This document shows, piece after piece, positions 10,065 through 19,250 of a DNA stretch of 64,000 bases. The stretch comes from Azoarcus sp. (GTDB lineage Bacteria; Pseudomonadota; Gammaproteobacteria; Burkholderiales; Rhodocyclaceae): positions 1 through 64,000 of the forward strand of contig JAUSOD010000096.1 in NCBI GenBank assembly GCA_030656215.1. Reading direction: 5' to 3'. The notes under the pieces were generated by a model. The model was not told the DNA's origin and searched no databases. It saw only the letters and a program-made list of their open reading frames with translations. The position numbers and the translations under genes are program-made. Every line of letters starts with the position of its first letter. Position 1 is the stretch's first letter.

Positions 10065-12188
10065 TCAGAACTGTGCGCTGACGGAAAAGTGAATTTGTGG
10101 CTCCAGGGGGTTGGCCGCCTTGTCACCGCGGTATTCGGGCAGGAACTCGACCGGGCGGTGCACCAGCTCCTGATGCTTGCCCAGCAGATTGATTCCGCTG
10201 AGCCGAAACTCCACCGGCTGATCGCCGAACCGCAACCTGCGTGCAAGGCTCCAGTCGAGCGTGGTGTAGGCATCGACCACGAAGCCCTGGCCGCCGGCGA
10301 AACCGTTGCCCGCGTCAGACGGACCCATGCGCAGGACGCTCAGCGTGGATTGCCACGCCCCGACATCCTGCAGCCAGGTAAGGCTGGCGACGTAGGGTGC
10401 GACACTGCTGCTGACTAAAGGGTCGTCGGCGCTGGCCCGGATCATGGCGTGGTTGAGCAGAATCTGGGAGCCCGGCCGTAGTCGCAGGCGCAACTGGTAT
10501 TCGAGACCGGTCAGGCGGACTGTGCCGCGGGCATTGTCCCACCGGGTGCCGCCGAGGATGCGCTGGAAGATGTCGGTGGGCAGGGCCGCGCCATCCGCTG
10601 GCGGGATGATGTCGAGTGTGTTTACCGGGCTGAAGCTGGCCGGGCGACGAACGATGTAGTCCTTTATCCGTTCATGGAACAGGCGCACATCAAGATTGCC
10701 CCGTCCTCCGGGCAGCAGGCCGAGAAAGCCGAGTTCGTAGGCGTCGATATGCTGTGGCTTCAGCGCAGGATTGCCCTGGTGACGAATCTGCAAGACGCCG
10801 TATGTCGGGTCCTCGATGCGCACGTCGGCCGTGCGTTCGAACAGCGAGGGCTGACGCCAACCGCCCGAGTAACCGATCCGGAAGGTGGCTGCTGCTTGCG
10901 GTTGCCAGTTGAGGAACAGACGGGGTGCGAGGCGGGTACGGTCGCGCTGGATGTTCTCGACCATCGCGCCGGCGTTCCACAGCCAGTGTTCTGCCATTCG
11001 CCACTCGGCATTGCCGAACAGACGCCACTCGTGCTGGCTGCGGGACTTGCCGTCGTGAAACAGGGAATCGGCGTCGAGCCAGTCGTGGCGCCATTCGGTG
11101 CCCCACAGCAGTTGCAGGGTGTCGGATCGGCGCAGCCGGTGCTGAAGTTCGATGTTGTGGCGCCGACTGTCACGGTTGTTGTTCACATCGAAGCGCAGTC
11201 GCGGTGCCGCCAGCAGCGCGGCGACCAGCGTCGGATTTCCGCCGAGTGTGCCTTGCAGGTTGGCATGGGAGTCGACCTGCCAGGCATCGCGGGCACGCTC
11301 GCGATTGTGGTACCACGACAAGGACCATTCTTCATCCGCCGTTGGCGAGTGGCGCCAGCGCAGATGCAGATGGTTGTCGTCGTGGGTGGCATCGCGGGGC
11401 TGGCTGCCGTCGAACAGTACGCCGTTGAAGCCCTGACCGCGGCTGCCCTGGCTGAGGCCGGCAATGATGCCCAGCTCGTCGATGTCGCTCAGGCGCAGGT
11501 CACCCCGGACATTCAGGGTGTTGATCCGGCGGCCATCCTTGAGCCCGGAAGTTCCGTCATCCTGTTGGTGACGGGCGCTGATGCGCAGGCCGAGGGGACC
11601 CCGACTCGCCACCACCCGGGCGCTGGCATCGGCAATCCCATGGTTGCCCAGACTCACGCTGGCCGAGCTGCCGGCTTCGGCCGCTGTATGCCGGGTCAGG
11701 ATATTGATCACGCCGAGAAAGGCGTTAGACCCATAGGCCGCCGAATCCGAACCCCTCACCACTTCGATCCGGTCGATGTCCCCGGTGCTCAGGGGCAGCG
11801 CTCCCCAGTCGGCACCTCCAAAGAAGTACGGGCTGTACACCGAACGGCCGTCGATCAGGATCTGCATCTGGTTCGGATAGTCCGCGCCCAGACCGTGGTA
11901 GGTCACCCATTGATCGTTACCGCGTTCCTGTGCGACCTGCATGCCCGGCACGAGGCGGAACAGCCGTGCAAGATCGCGGTATCCCGTGGCGGCGATCAGA
12001 TCGGCGTCAATCACGCTGACTGCGCCCGGGGTGTCCTGCATCGGTTGCGGCAGGCGTGCAACCGTCAGTACAACCGGTAAGGACTCGAAGTAGGGCTCTT
12101 CACCACCATCGGGCGATGCCATTACGGTTGCAGCGAAGCCGGCGAGCAGGCATTCTGCAACCCGGCGGACCAAGAGTCGGGCAGGCAT
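10065..12188 (-). CDS. TonB-dependent outer-membrane receptor
   Basis: Outer-membrane transporter of about 707 aa. It has a signal peptide (MPARLLVRRVAECLLAG...), then a TonB-box-like stretch LPVVLTVARLPQ, a plug domain with ILIDGRSVYSP and RIEVVRGSDSAAYGSNAFLG, and a long beta-barrel ending in phenylalanine (HFSVSAQF), as outer-membrane proteins do. The substrate is unknown; plug features resemble the BtuB/colicin-I-receptor group. The start at 12188 is chosen for the signal peptide. An in-frame ATG at 12248 is possible, and neither has a strong ribosome site. The gene is divergent from oxyR with about 140 bases between starts, so OxyR or iron control is possible but not shown. Confidence 0.87.
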   Translation of the reverse strand: MPARLLVRRVAECLLAGFAATVMASPDGGEEPYFESLPVVLTVARLPQPMQDTPGAVSVIDADLIAATGYRDLARLFRLVPGMQVAQERGNDQWVTYHGLGADYPNQMQILIDGRSVYSPYFFGGADWGALPLSTGDIDRIEVVRGSDSAAYGSNAFLGVINILTRHTAAEAGSSASVSLGNHGIADASARVVASRGPLGLRISARHQQDDGTSGLKDGRRINTLNVRGDLRLSDIDELGIIAGLSQGSRGQGFNGVLFDGSQPRDATHDDNHLHLRWRHSPTADEEWSLSWYHNRERARDAWQVDSHANLQGTLGGNPTLVAALLAAPRLRFDVNNNRDSRRHNIELQHRLRRSDTLQLLWGTEWRHDWLDADSLFHDGKSRSQHEWRLFGNAEWRMAEHWLWNAGAMVENIQRDRTRLAPRLFLNWQPQAAATFRIGYSGGWRQPSLFERTADVRIEDPTYGVLQIRHQGNPALKPQHIDAYELGFLGLLPGGRGNLDVRLFHERIKDYIVRRPASFSPVNTLDIIPPADGAALPTDIFQRILGGTRWDNARGTVRLTGLEYQLRLRLRPGSQILLNHAMIRASADDPLVSSSVAPYVASLTWLQDVGAWQSTLSVLRMGPSDAGNGFAGGQGFVVDAYTTLDWSLARRLRFGDQPVEFRLSGINLLGKHQELVHRPVEFLPEYRGDKAANPLEPQIHFSVSAQF

Positions 12189-12328
12189 CGTGTGTTGTTG
12201 GTGTTTTTTCGTCGTGCGCCGGAGTATATCCTTTAGCTGATTTCTCATGCCGGATCGCTGACTGCGAGATTCAGTCATCACGCGCGTAGCGGAGATCAAA
12301 ACCGCGGTTTCCAAGCCGAACCAATGCC

Positions 12329-13267
12329 ATGACGCTGACCGATCTTCGTTACCTCGTTGCGCTTGCCCACGAACGTCATTTTGGGCGAGCGGCAGAAAAA
12401 TGCCATGTCTCGCAGCCCACGCTGTCGGTTGCGGTCAAGAAGGTCGAGGAGGAGCTGGGCATCCAGCTGTTCGAGCGCAGTGCGTCCGAGGTCAAGATCA
12501 CTGAAACCGGTCGCCGCATCGTGGCCCAGGCCGAAAAGGTACTGGTCGAAGCGAGTCAGATCCACGAGATCGCCTCGGCCGGCAAGGATCCGCTGGCGGG
12601 TCCCCTGCGGGTGGGCGTGATCTACACCATCGGGCCCTATCTGTTGCCACGGCTGATTCCGCGTGTTCATCACCTGGCGCCGCGGATGCCGCTGATCATC
12701 CAGGAAAACTACACCACCCGGCTGGCCGAAGCGCTCAAGCGCGGCGAGCTCGACGTGATCATCATCAGCCTGCCGTTCGAAGAGGCCGGTATCGTGACCC
12801 AGTCGGTGTACGACGAGCCGTTCCGGGTGCTGTTGCCGGCGGCACATCCATGGACCGCCGAAACCAGCATCGATGCGGCACACCTTGCCGACGATCAGTT
12901 GCTGCTGCTCGGCGCGGGCAATTGCTTCCGTGACCAAGTGTTGGAGGTGTGTCCGCATTGCCGCAATGTTGGTGGGCTTCAGCGCACACTCGAGGGCAGT
13001 TCGCTCGAGACCATCCGGCACATGGTGGCGACCGGTCTCGGGGTTACCGTGCTGCCCAGCTCGGCCGCCGACGAAATGGGCGTGCATAACCCGCTCGTTG
13101 CGGTGCGGCCCTTCTCCGACCCTGAACCGACACGACGGGTGGCGCTGGCGTGGCGGGTGACCTATCCGCGCAGTGCTGCGATCGACATATTGCGCACCGC
13201 GATCTTCGAGAGTCATCTGCCTGGCGTCCATCCGGTCGGCGGACTACCCTCGTTCGAGCCATCCTGA
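12329..13267 (+). CDS. oxyR: Hydrogen-peroxide-sensing LysR-type regulator OxyR
   Basis: LysR-family activator of 312 aa that responds to peroxide through a reversible disulfide. The N-terminal winged HTH (residues 1-60, with HFGRAAEKCHVSQPTLS) is typical. The redox pair falls at C199 (GNCFRDQ) and C208, the same numbering as E. coli OxyR, and the SLETIRHMVATGLGVTVLP stretch is also OxyR-like. An extra CPHC arrangement (C208, C211) places a third cysteine next to the pair. dps, a classic OxyR target, is 146 bases downstream on the same strand. The TonB receptor gene is divergent. Confidence 0.94.
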   Translation: MTLTDLRYLVALAHERHFGRAAEKCHVSQPTLSVAVKKVEEELGIQLFERSASEVKITETGRRIVAQAEKVLVEASQIHEIASAGKDPLAGPLRVGVIYTIGPYLLPRLIPRVHHLAPRMPLIIQENYTTRLAEALKRGELDVIIISLPFEEAGIVTQSVYDEPFRVLLPAAHPWTAETSIDAAHLADDQLLLLGAGNCFRDQVLEVCPHCRNVGGLQRTLEGSSLETIRHMVATGLGVTVLPSSAADEMGVHNPLVAVRPFSDPEPTRRVALAWRVTYPRSAAIDILRTAIFESHLPGVHPVGGLPSFEPS

Positions 13268-13316
13268 ACACGATCGCGCAAGCTTCCGCATAGGCCCCTT
13301 CGATCGCATGGATTTG

Positions 13317-13348
13317 GCCAATCAATTGGAGGAATGCTCCCGATTGGC
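13317..13348. promoter_or_regulatory. Possible operator dyad upstream of dps
   Basis: GCCAATC at 13317-13323 and GATTGGC at 13342-13348 form a 7-bp inverted repeat with an 18-base spacer, 65-97 bases before the dps start. This suits a dimeric regulator such as OxyR, but the match to an OxyR consensus was not tested. Confidence 0.35.
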
Positions 13349-13413
13349 TTAGGATCAAGACATGGCGGACGCATTGCGCCCCGTCCCCGACAATCAGCCC
13401 GAGGAGTGAGAGC

Positions 13414-13884
13414 ATGGAAATCGATATCGGCATCAACAAGGAAGACCGCGCCAGCATCGCTGACGGCCTGTCCCGTCTGCTGGCAGACAGCTACACGCTG
13501 TACCTCACCACCCACAATTTCCACTGGAACGTCACCGGCCCGATGTTCAACACCCTGCACCTGATGTTCGAGGCGCAGTACAACGAACTTGCCCTGGCGG
13601 TGGACCTGATTGCCGAACGCATCCGTGCGCTGGGCTTCCCCGCGCCCGGCACCTACCGGGAATTTCAGAAGCTCACCAGCATGAGCGAGCCGGAAGGCGT
13701 ACCGAGTGCCACCGAGATGATCCGTCTGCTGGTTCAGGGCCAGGAGGCAGTGGTCAGGACCGCGCGTAGCGTTGCGCCGCTGGCCGACAAGGTGAGCGAC
13801 GAGCCGACGCTGGACTTGCTTACCCAGCGCATGCAGGTGCATGAAAAGACCGCATGGATGCTGCGCAGCCTGCTCGAAAGCTGA
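13414..13884 (+). CDS. dps: Dps-family DNA-binding ferritin-like protein
   Basis: Miniferritin of 156 aa that oxidises and stores iron using peroxide and protects DNA. Inter-subunit ferroxidase residues are visible: H37 (NFHWNV), H49, E53, D64 and E68, spaced as in E. coli Dps (H51, H63, D67, D78, E82). It lacks the long lysine-rich N-terminal tail of E. coli Dps, so direct DNA binding is uncertain. GAGGAG lies just upstream of the ATG. Its position after oxyR suggests peroxide induction. A hairpin at 13906-13934 probably ends the transcript. Confidence 0.93.
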   Translation: MEIDIGINKEDRASIADGLSRLLADSYTLYLTTHNFHWNVTGPMFNTLHLMFEAQYNELALAVDLIAERIRALGFPAPGTYREFQKLTSMSEPEGVPSATEMIRLLVQGQEAVVRTARSVAPLADKVSDEPTLDLLTQRMQVHEKTAWMLRSLLES

Positions 13885-13905
13885 GTCTGGCGGATCCGAT
13901 GTACT

Positions 13906-13934
13906 CGAAACCGGGCCCCGCTGGGGCCCGTTTC
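13906..13934 (+). terminator. Intrinsic terminator after dps
   Basis: The 8-bp stem CGGGCCCC/GGGGCCCG with loop GCT is flanked by GAAA and TTTC, which extend the pairing, 22 bases past the dps stop. The T-run is short (TTT). Confidence 0.65.
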
Positions 13935-13957
13935 ATTCGGATGGAGTGGTGCTCCTG

Positions 13958-14743
13958 ATGAGTCAGCGCACTTCGACGAATCTCCGTTTTCTCGATGCCG
14001 GGGATGCGGCATTCACCGTGGAATTCGGCGTCACCATCGATCCGGCATTGCTGGCCGCAGTTCATGCACTCGATGCGGCGATCGCCCGCCTGCAGGCCAA
14101 AGGTGGTTTGCCCGGGCTGATCGAGACCATGCCCACCTTCCGCTCGCTGACGGTGTTTTTCGACCCGCTGCTGACCGGACGTGAGGCCTTGATCGACGCC
14201 TTGCAGGCCTTGTTGGCGGAGGCCGGGCATGGCGAGGCAGCGGATGGCCTCCACTGGCGCCTGCCCGTGTGCTATGAAGGGGCGTGTGGCCCCGATCTTG
14301 GCGAAACTGCGCGCGCTATCGGTGTCACCGAGGCCGATGTCGTCACCCTACACAGCGCTACGGAATATCTCGTCTATATGCTCGGCTTCCTGCCCGGCTT
14401 TCCGTTCATGGGTGATCTCCCCGAGGTGCTTCGCCTGCCGCGCCGGGCCGAGCCAAGGGTGCGTGTGCCGGCCGGCAGTGTGGCAATCGCCACCGGATTG
14501 ACTGCAATCTATCCGTGGGAAAGCCCCGGTGGCTGGCACCTGCTCGGGCGCTGCCCGGTGCCCTTGTTCGACCCCCGGCGGGCCTCGCCCTCGCTGCTCG
14601 CGGCGGGTGATCGGGTGCGTTTTGAACCGGTGTCGATGGTCGAGTTCCAGCGCCTGGAGCGCACCTTGCGTGCAGGTGAGATTGACCCCCTTCAATGGCT
14701 GGACAGCGCTCCGGCGTCGGTGGCCGCGGGGCAGGCACGATGA
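13958..14743 (+). CDS. pxpB: 5-oxoprolinase subunit PxpB
   Basis: KipI-like subunit (261 aa) of the prokaryotic ATP-dependent 5-oxoprolinase PxpABC, which opens pyroglutamate to glutamate. Visible family features are the N-terminal FLDAGDAAFTVEFG, the IETMPTFRSLTVFFDP stretch, and the cyclophilin-like core with YMLGFLPGFPFMGDLP and ATGLTAIYPWESPGGW. The start at 13958 is chosen because homology begins there; GGAG lies at 13943-13946. The stop overlaps the pxpC start (ATGA), a sign of translational coupling. Confidence 0.92.
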   Translation: MSQRTSTNLRFLDAGDAAFTVEFGVTIDPALLAAVHALDAAIARLQAKGGLPGLIETMPTFRSLTVFFDPLLTGREALIDALQALLAEAGHGEAADGLHWRLPVCYEGACGPDLGETARAIGVTEADVVTLHSATEYLVYMLGFLPGFPFMGDLPEVLRLPRRAEPRVRVPAGSVAIATGLTAIYPWESPGGWHLLGRCPVPLFDPRRASPSLLAAGDRVRFEPVSMVEFQRLERTLRAGEIDPLQWLDSAPASVAAGQAR

Positions 14744-15834
14744 GCACCTTGTCCGCGATCGAGATTCTCGCCCCCGGTGCCTACGCCTCGCTGCAGGATG
14801 GCGGCCGCCGTGGCTATCGGCGCATTGGTGTGCCGTGGGCCGGGGTGCTTGATCCGCGCCTGATGCGCATTGCCAATGCCCTGGTCGGCAATGCCGACAG
14901 TGACCCGGTGATCGAGTGCTTCGACGGCGGGCTGCAAGTTGCCGCCCGCGGAGCCCCGCTGCGGGTGGCGGTGGCGGGTGACGCGGTCATCGAGCTCGAG
15001 CGTGAGGGCGATCGACGAGCGCTGGCGGCGTGGCGCTCGGTGACACTGGCAGACGGCGAGATCCTGCGCATCCGCCGGATCAGTGGCGGGCGGATCGCGA
15101 TGCTTGCGGTTGCCGGCCTGGCCGTGCCGGCCGTGATGGGTAGCGCCTCGACTTATGCGCGTGCTGCGCTGGGCGGGCTCGACGGTTGCGCACTGACGAA
15201 GGGGGCACGGCTAGCGGTGAAAGTGGCAAATGATGGCCCGGAGCGTGTGCTGCCACATCCGCCGCTGGCCGATGGCGGGCCGATCCGGGTGGTGCCCGGC
15301 CCCCAGGCAGACCATTTTTCAGCAGCCACGATGGAAGCCTTTCTCACCGGCGAGTACCGGGTGACGACTGAGGCTGACCGCATGGGCGTGCGCCTCGGAG
15401 GCCCGGTGCTGGACCACCTGGGCGCGCGCGAAATTGTGTCCGACGCCACCGTGCCGGGCTCGATCCAGGTGCCGGGCAAGGGCCAGCCGATCGTGCTGCT
15501 CGCCGATGCACAGACCGCTGGCGGCTACCCCAAGATTGCCACCGTGATCAGTGCCGACATTCCGCGTCTGGCTGCGTGTCGGCCGGGCCAGGCAGTGCGC
15601 TTCGCCGTGGTGAGCGGCACCGACGGAGAGCGCCTTGCACGGATGGCCGAAACGGCGACCCGTGACCTGCTTGCGTCCATCCGCCCGCTGGTGGCCGACG
15701 GGGTGGATGTGGCCGCACTGTATTCCGCCAACCTGGTAAGTGGTGTTGTGCTCGCGCTGACAAGCGACGCTGGCACTCACGTAACGCCCGCTGACCCGGA
15801 CGGACGACCGAATCGACAGGAGTCCCCGACATGA
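14740..15834 (+). CDS. pxpC: 5-oxoprolinase subunit PxpC
   Basis: KipA-like biotin-dependent-carboxylase-type subunit (364 aa) that works with PxpB in the PxpABC complex. The N-terminal IEILAPGAYASLQDGGR and IGVPWAGVLDP are family hallmarks, as is the later TTEADRMGVRLGG and GYPKIATVISAD. It is coupled to pxpB and pxpA by 4-base ATGA overlaps at both ends. An in-frame ATG at 14695 would add 15 residues inside pxpB and is less likely. Confidence 0.92.
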   Translation: MSTLSAIEILAPGAYASLQDGGRRGYRRIGVPWAGVLDPRLMRIANALVGNADSDPVIECFDGGLQVAARGAPLRVAVAGDAVIELEREGDRRALAAWRSVTLADGEILRIRRISGGRIAMLAVAGLAVPAVMGSASTYARAALGGLDGCALTKGARLAVKVANDGPERVLPHPPLADGGPIRVVPGPQADHFSAATMEAFLTGEYRVTTEADRMGVRLGGPVLDHLGAREIVSDATVPGSIQVPGKGQPIVLLADAQTAGGYPKIATVISADIPRLAACRPGQAVRFAVVSGTDGERLARMAETATRDLLASIRPLVADGVDVAALYSANLVSGVVLALTSDAGTHVTPADPDGRPNRQESPT

Positions 15835-16604
15835 AGCAGATCAATCTCAACGCCGACCTTGGCGAATCCTTCGGTGCGTGGACGATGGGCGAGGACGAGG
15901 CGCTGCTGCAGGTGGTGCGCTCGGCCAACATCGCCTGCGGCTTCCATGCCGGAGATCCGCTGGTGATGCGTCACACAGTGCGCACTGCACTCGCCGCCGG
16001 GGTCAGCCTCGGTGCCCACCCTGCCTATCCCGACCTGCAAGGCTTCGGCCGCCGGCAGATGAAGATGGCGCCGGCCGAACTGGAGGCGATGGTGATCTAT
16101 CAGGTCGGCGCGCTCGCCGGTATGGCTGCGGCCGAGCGCGGGCGGGTGACCCACGTCAAGCCGCACGGTGCGCTCAGCAATCAGGCTTGCGAAGATGCGG
16201 TGCTGGCCGATGCGGTGGCGCGTGCGGTGCGTGCGATCGACCGCGAGCTGATTCTGCTCGCACCGGTGCGGTCGGAACTGTACGTGGCCGGCGAACGCAT
16301 CGGCCTGCGCGTTGCCGGCGAAATCTTCGCCGATCGCGCCTATACCGATACCGGCATGCTGGTGCCGCGCGGCCAGCCCGGCGCGGTGATTCACGACCAC
16401 GATCAGCTCGTCGCCCATGTGTTGCGCATGCTCGAGGCCGGCGGTGTGGTGACGCAGAGCGGAAAAGTGCTGCCGGCGCCGATGGACAGCATCTGTGTGC
16501 ATGGCGACACCCCCGGTGCGGTCGACAGCGCCCGCCAGCTACGGATGGCGCTCGAGGCTGCGGGCTGGACGCTCGTCGCCCTGCCCGAGCTGATGACGGT
16601 CTGA
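15831..16604 (+). CDS. pxpA: 5-oxoprolinase subunit PxpA (LamB/YcsF family)
   Basis: Subunit of 257 aa of the 5-oxoprolinase complex. The N-terminus INLNADLGESFGAWTMG, followed by ANIACGFHAGDP and GVSLGAHPAYPDLQGFGRR, identifies the LamB/YcsF family; VKPHGALSNQ and the C-terminal ICVHGDTPGAV also fit. It ends the pxpBCA unit. Such clusters salvage pyroglutamate formed by glutamine or glutamyl-peptide cyclisation. Membrane transporters follow downstream. Confidence 0.94.
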   Translation: MKQINLNADLGESFGAWTMGEDEALLQVVRSANIACGFHAGDPLVMRHTVRTALAAGVSLGAHPAYPDLQGFGRRQMKMAPAELEAMVIYQVGALAGMAAAERGRVTHVKPHGALSNQACEDAVLADAVARAVRAIDRELILLAPVRSELYVAGERIGLRVAGEIFADRAYTDTGMLVPRGQPGAVIHDHDQLVAHVLRMLEAGGVVTQSGKVLPAPMDSICVHGDTPGAVDSARQLRMALEAAGWTLVALPELMTV

Positions 16605-16780
16605 ATCCGCCGCGTGCGCGCACCATGAGAGCGCGCCGCCGGTGCAAACAGGCGGCGGATGGCGCCTGTCGCAGCGGGTGTGGGGCTCGCGCCAAGACGC
16701 TTGCGGACTCCACGACTGTGCAGAGCGCGACGAATGCGCGACGATCGCGGACAATACGGCCGGCTTGCGCCTTTTGCGAC

Positions 16781-16804
16781 CTACACCTACATCTACATCT
16801 ACCC
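16781..16804 (+). repeat. Short CTACAY hexamer repeat
   Basis: Four hexamers in tandem (CTACAC, CTACAT, CTACAT, CTACCC) end 11 bases before the DUF2798 start. No other feature was found in the 16605-16815 gap. The repeat could vary by slippage, but nothing shows that it does. Confidence 0.5.
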
Positions 16805-16815
16805 AGACAACGACA

Positions 16816-17043
16816 ATGAAGCTAAAACCCCAATACATCCAGCCGGTGATCATGGCCGGCATCATGGCCTTCCTGATGACCGGCTTCATCACCTGGCTCA
16901 ATCTCGGTATTCCGGCCAATTTTCTCTTTCTGTGGGCCCGCGCCTTCATCATTGCGTGGCCGCTCGCGGCGCTTGCCGCCTATATTGCCATTCCGGTTGC
17001 GCAACGGCTGACCAAGAAGATCATCGCCGCGCTCGGCAGCTGA
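16816..17043 (+). CDS. DUF2798 small membrane protein
   Basis: Protein of 75 aa with two hydrophobic helices (about residues 9-31 and 38-60) and a basic C-terminus (QRLTKKIIAALGS). The pattern MAFLMTGFITWLNLG...FLFLWARAFIIAWPLA matches DUF2798, a family of unknown function. The ATG at 16816 follows ACGACA; no clear Shine-Dalgarno is seen. It lies between pxpA and the first AEC transporter, so it could be part of the same transport and salvage unit, though that is not shown. Confidence 0.8.
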   Translation: MKLKPQYIQPVIMAGIMAFLMTGFITWLNLGIPANFLFLWARAFIIAWPLAALAAYIAIPVAQRLTKKIIAALGS

Positions 17044-17072
17044 TCACTGCATAGACTGCAGGAAGCACGCGA

Positions 17073-18008
17073 GTGGACATCATCTTTGGCATCATCCTGC
17101 CGGTGTTCGGCACCCTCGGACTCGGCTACGCTGCGGCCCGGCTCGGCGTGTTCGACGAGGCGGCCAACCGTGGCCTGTCGGTGTTCGTTTTCAACTTTGC
17201 GTTGCCGCTGATGCTGTTCCGCGCGATCGCACAGGCTGACTTGCCGGACGCGCTGCCATGGGGTTATCTGTTGTCGTACTACCTGGGCGCCTTTGCCGTG
17301 TTCGGCCTGGCGATGTTGGCGGGGCGGGTGCTGTTTGCGCGCACGCTTGCCGAACAGGGTGTGCTGGGCCTGGGGGCGAGCTTTTCCAATACCGGCATGC
17401 TCGGCATTCCGCTGGTGATGACGGCCTATGGCGAATCGGCGGCCCTGCCCCTGTTCGTCATGATCGCCTGCCACAGCCTGTTGATGCTGCCGCCCACCAC
17501 GGCCTTGATCGAAGCTGCGCTGGGCGGCAAGCAGTCGACCGGTGCCTTGTTGCTGAATCTGGCCAAGAGTGTCGGCAGCACACCGATCATCTGGGGCTTG
17601 TCGGCGGGGCTGGCGGTTGCGCTCACCGGCTTTGGCATTCCCGGGCCGGTGGATGCGGTGGCAAAAAGTCTGGGCGCTGCGGCAACGCCGTGTGCGCTGT
17701 TCGCGCTCGGCGCCTCGCTGACCCGTTACAGCCTGGGCGGCAACCTGAAGGAACCGATGGTGCTGGTGGCACTCAAGGCGGTGGTCCATCCCGTGCTGGT
17801 GTGGGTGCTGGCGACGCAGGTGTTCGACGTGCCGCAGTTGTGGGTGGTGACCGGCGTGACGCTTGCCGCACTGCCGGCCGGAATCACGCCTTATCTGTTC
17901 GCCCAGCGCTACAACGCCTGTCAGTCCACGATTGCGTCGGCGGTGTTCCTGTCCACCGTGTTATCCGTGTTGACGCTTTCCGCGCTGTTGTTCCTGCTGC
18001 GGCCGTGA
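17073..18008 (+). CDS. AEC-family transporter (auxin efflux carrier-like), copy 1
   Basis: Integral membrane protein of 311 aa with about ten transmembrane helices and the split inverted-repeat layout of AEC permeases. FNFALPLMLFRAIA in the first half and GASFSNTGMLGIPLV around the crossover helix are typical. Members export small carboxylates or amino-acid derivatives. GTG start at 17073, with GGAAG upstream. It is 29 bases after the DUF2798 gene and follows pxpBCA, so a link to oxoproline or glutamate is possible. Confidence 0.86.
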   Translation: MDIIFGIILPVFGTLGLGYAAARLGVFDEAANRGLSVFVFNFALPLMLFRAIAQADLPDALPWGYLLSYYLGAFAVFGLAMLAGRVLFARTLAEQGVLGLGASFSNTGMLGIPLVMTAYGESAALPLFVMIACHSLLMLPPTTALIEAALGGKQSTGALLLNLAKSVGSTPIIWGLSAGLAVALTGFGIPGPVDAVAKSLGAAATPCALFALGASLTRYSLGGNLKEPMVLVALKAVVHPVLVWVLATQVFDVPQLWVVTGVTLAALPAGITPYLFAQRYNACQSTIASAVFLSTVLSVLTLSALLFLLRP

Positions 18009-18130
18009 AGCGGCGCAAGAGGTGGGGTGCGTCTTCGCCGGCACTGCGCGCGAGGTACGCGTGGCCGGGGTTTCCCTTGTTTCCTCGTTCCGACGCAGTG
18101 AGATAAGGGCAGTGCAATAAGGCGCCGCCG

Positions 18131-19081
18131 ATGTCCGATTTTCTTGCGATCCTAGAGTTCTCCTTTGCGGTTACCGGACCGATCTTCGTCATTCTCGCGC
18201 TCGGGGTGTTCCTGCGTCGCATCGGCATGATCACCGACGGCTTCATCGAAGGGGGATCGAAGCTGGTATTTACCATCGCCCTGCCCGCCCTGCTCTTTCT
18301 CAGCATCAGCAAGACGCGGATCGCCGATTCGGCCAGTCTCGGCATGATCGGCTACGGGCTGCTCGCCACCCTGCTGATTTTCATGGTGCTGGAATGGCTG
18401 GCGAAGTTCATCGTGCACCCCGAGCGCGATCGTGGCGTCGTGGTGCAGGGGGCGTTTCGCTCGAACTTCGGTGTCATTGGCCTGGCCTACTGCGTGAATG
18501 CATACGGCGAAGCGGGTCTGGTCACGGCCTCGCTCTATCTCGGGCTCGTCACCATCCTGGTCAACGTGCTGGGGGTGGTGACGCTGAGCCGCTCGCTGGA
18601 CAAACGCCCGGGGCTGGGCCGGATGGCGAAGGGGATTGCGACCAATCCGCTGATCATCGGAATCCTGCTGGCGCTGCCGGTATCCTGGTTGGAGATCTCG
18701 CTGCCCGGGCTGGTGCTGCAGTCGGGCCGGTACTTCGCGGACATGACGTTGCCACTGGCCCTGTTGTGCACCGGGGCCTCGCTCAATTTCCGTAGCCTGC
18801 GGCTGGAGTTGGGCAATACCCTGCTCGCCGCCGTCGGCAAGCTGCTTGTGGTACCGGCTGTGTTTACGCTGGGCGCAGTGCTCTTGGGTTTTCGCGGAGT
18901 CGAACTCGGCACGCTCGCCTTGATGGCGTCTGCACCCTCGGCCGCTGCGGGCTACGTCATGGTTCGTGCGATGGGCGGAAATTCCACACTGGCGGCCAAC
19001 ATCATCGCCCTGACCACGCTTGGCTCCATCCTCAGCACCAGCGTCGGCATCATGGCCTTGCGGAGTCTACGGCTGATGTAA
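18131..19081 (+). CDS. AEC-family transporter, copy 2
   Basis: Second AEC-type permease (316 aa), with FTIALPALLFLSISK, the crossover segment FRSNFGVIGLAYCVNAYGE and a C-terminal half ending MASAPSAAAGYVMVRAMGG. It is clearly diverged from the neighbouring copy, so this is an old duplication or independent recruitment rather than a recent repeat. The 122-base gap before it shows no clear signal. Confidence 0.85.
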   Translation: MSDFLAILEFSFAVTGPIFVILALGVFLRRIGMITDGFIEGGSKLVFTIALPALLFLSISKTRIADSASLGMIGYGLLATLLIFMVLEWLAKFIVHPERDRGVVVQGAFRSNFGVIGLAYCVNAYGEAGLVTASLYLGLVTILVNVLGVVTLSRSLDKRPGLGRMAKGIATNPLIIGILLALPVSWLEISLPGLVLQSGRYFADMTLPLALLCTGASLNFRSLRLELGNTLLAAVGKLLVVPAVFTLGAVLLGFRGVELGTLALMASAPSAAAGYVMVRAMGGNSTLAANIIALTTLGSILSTSVGIMALRSLRLM

Positions 19082-19250
19082 TGCGCATCGCCCCGCGTAT
19101 CCGCCCGCTTTGGGAAGGGGCGTTACGCAACGGCCCCGGCGCCTGGCGCGCGACAGTGTAATATTCGCCCATACTTGGTGGTGGCCCGGATCCAGGCCCT
19201 TACCCTGTTGATGCAGCGAACGGTTTTCTCATCCCGGAGATCGGTGTTCA

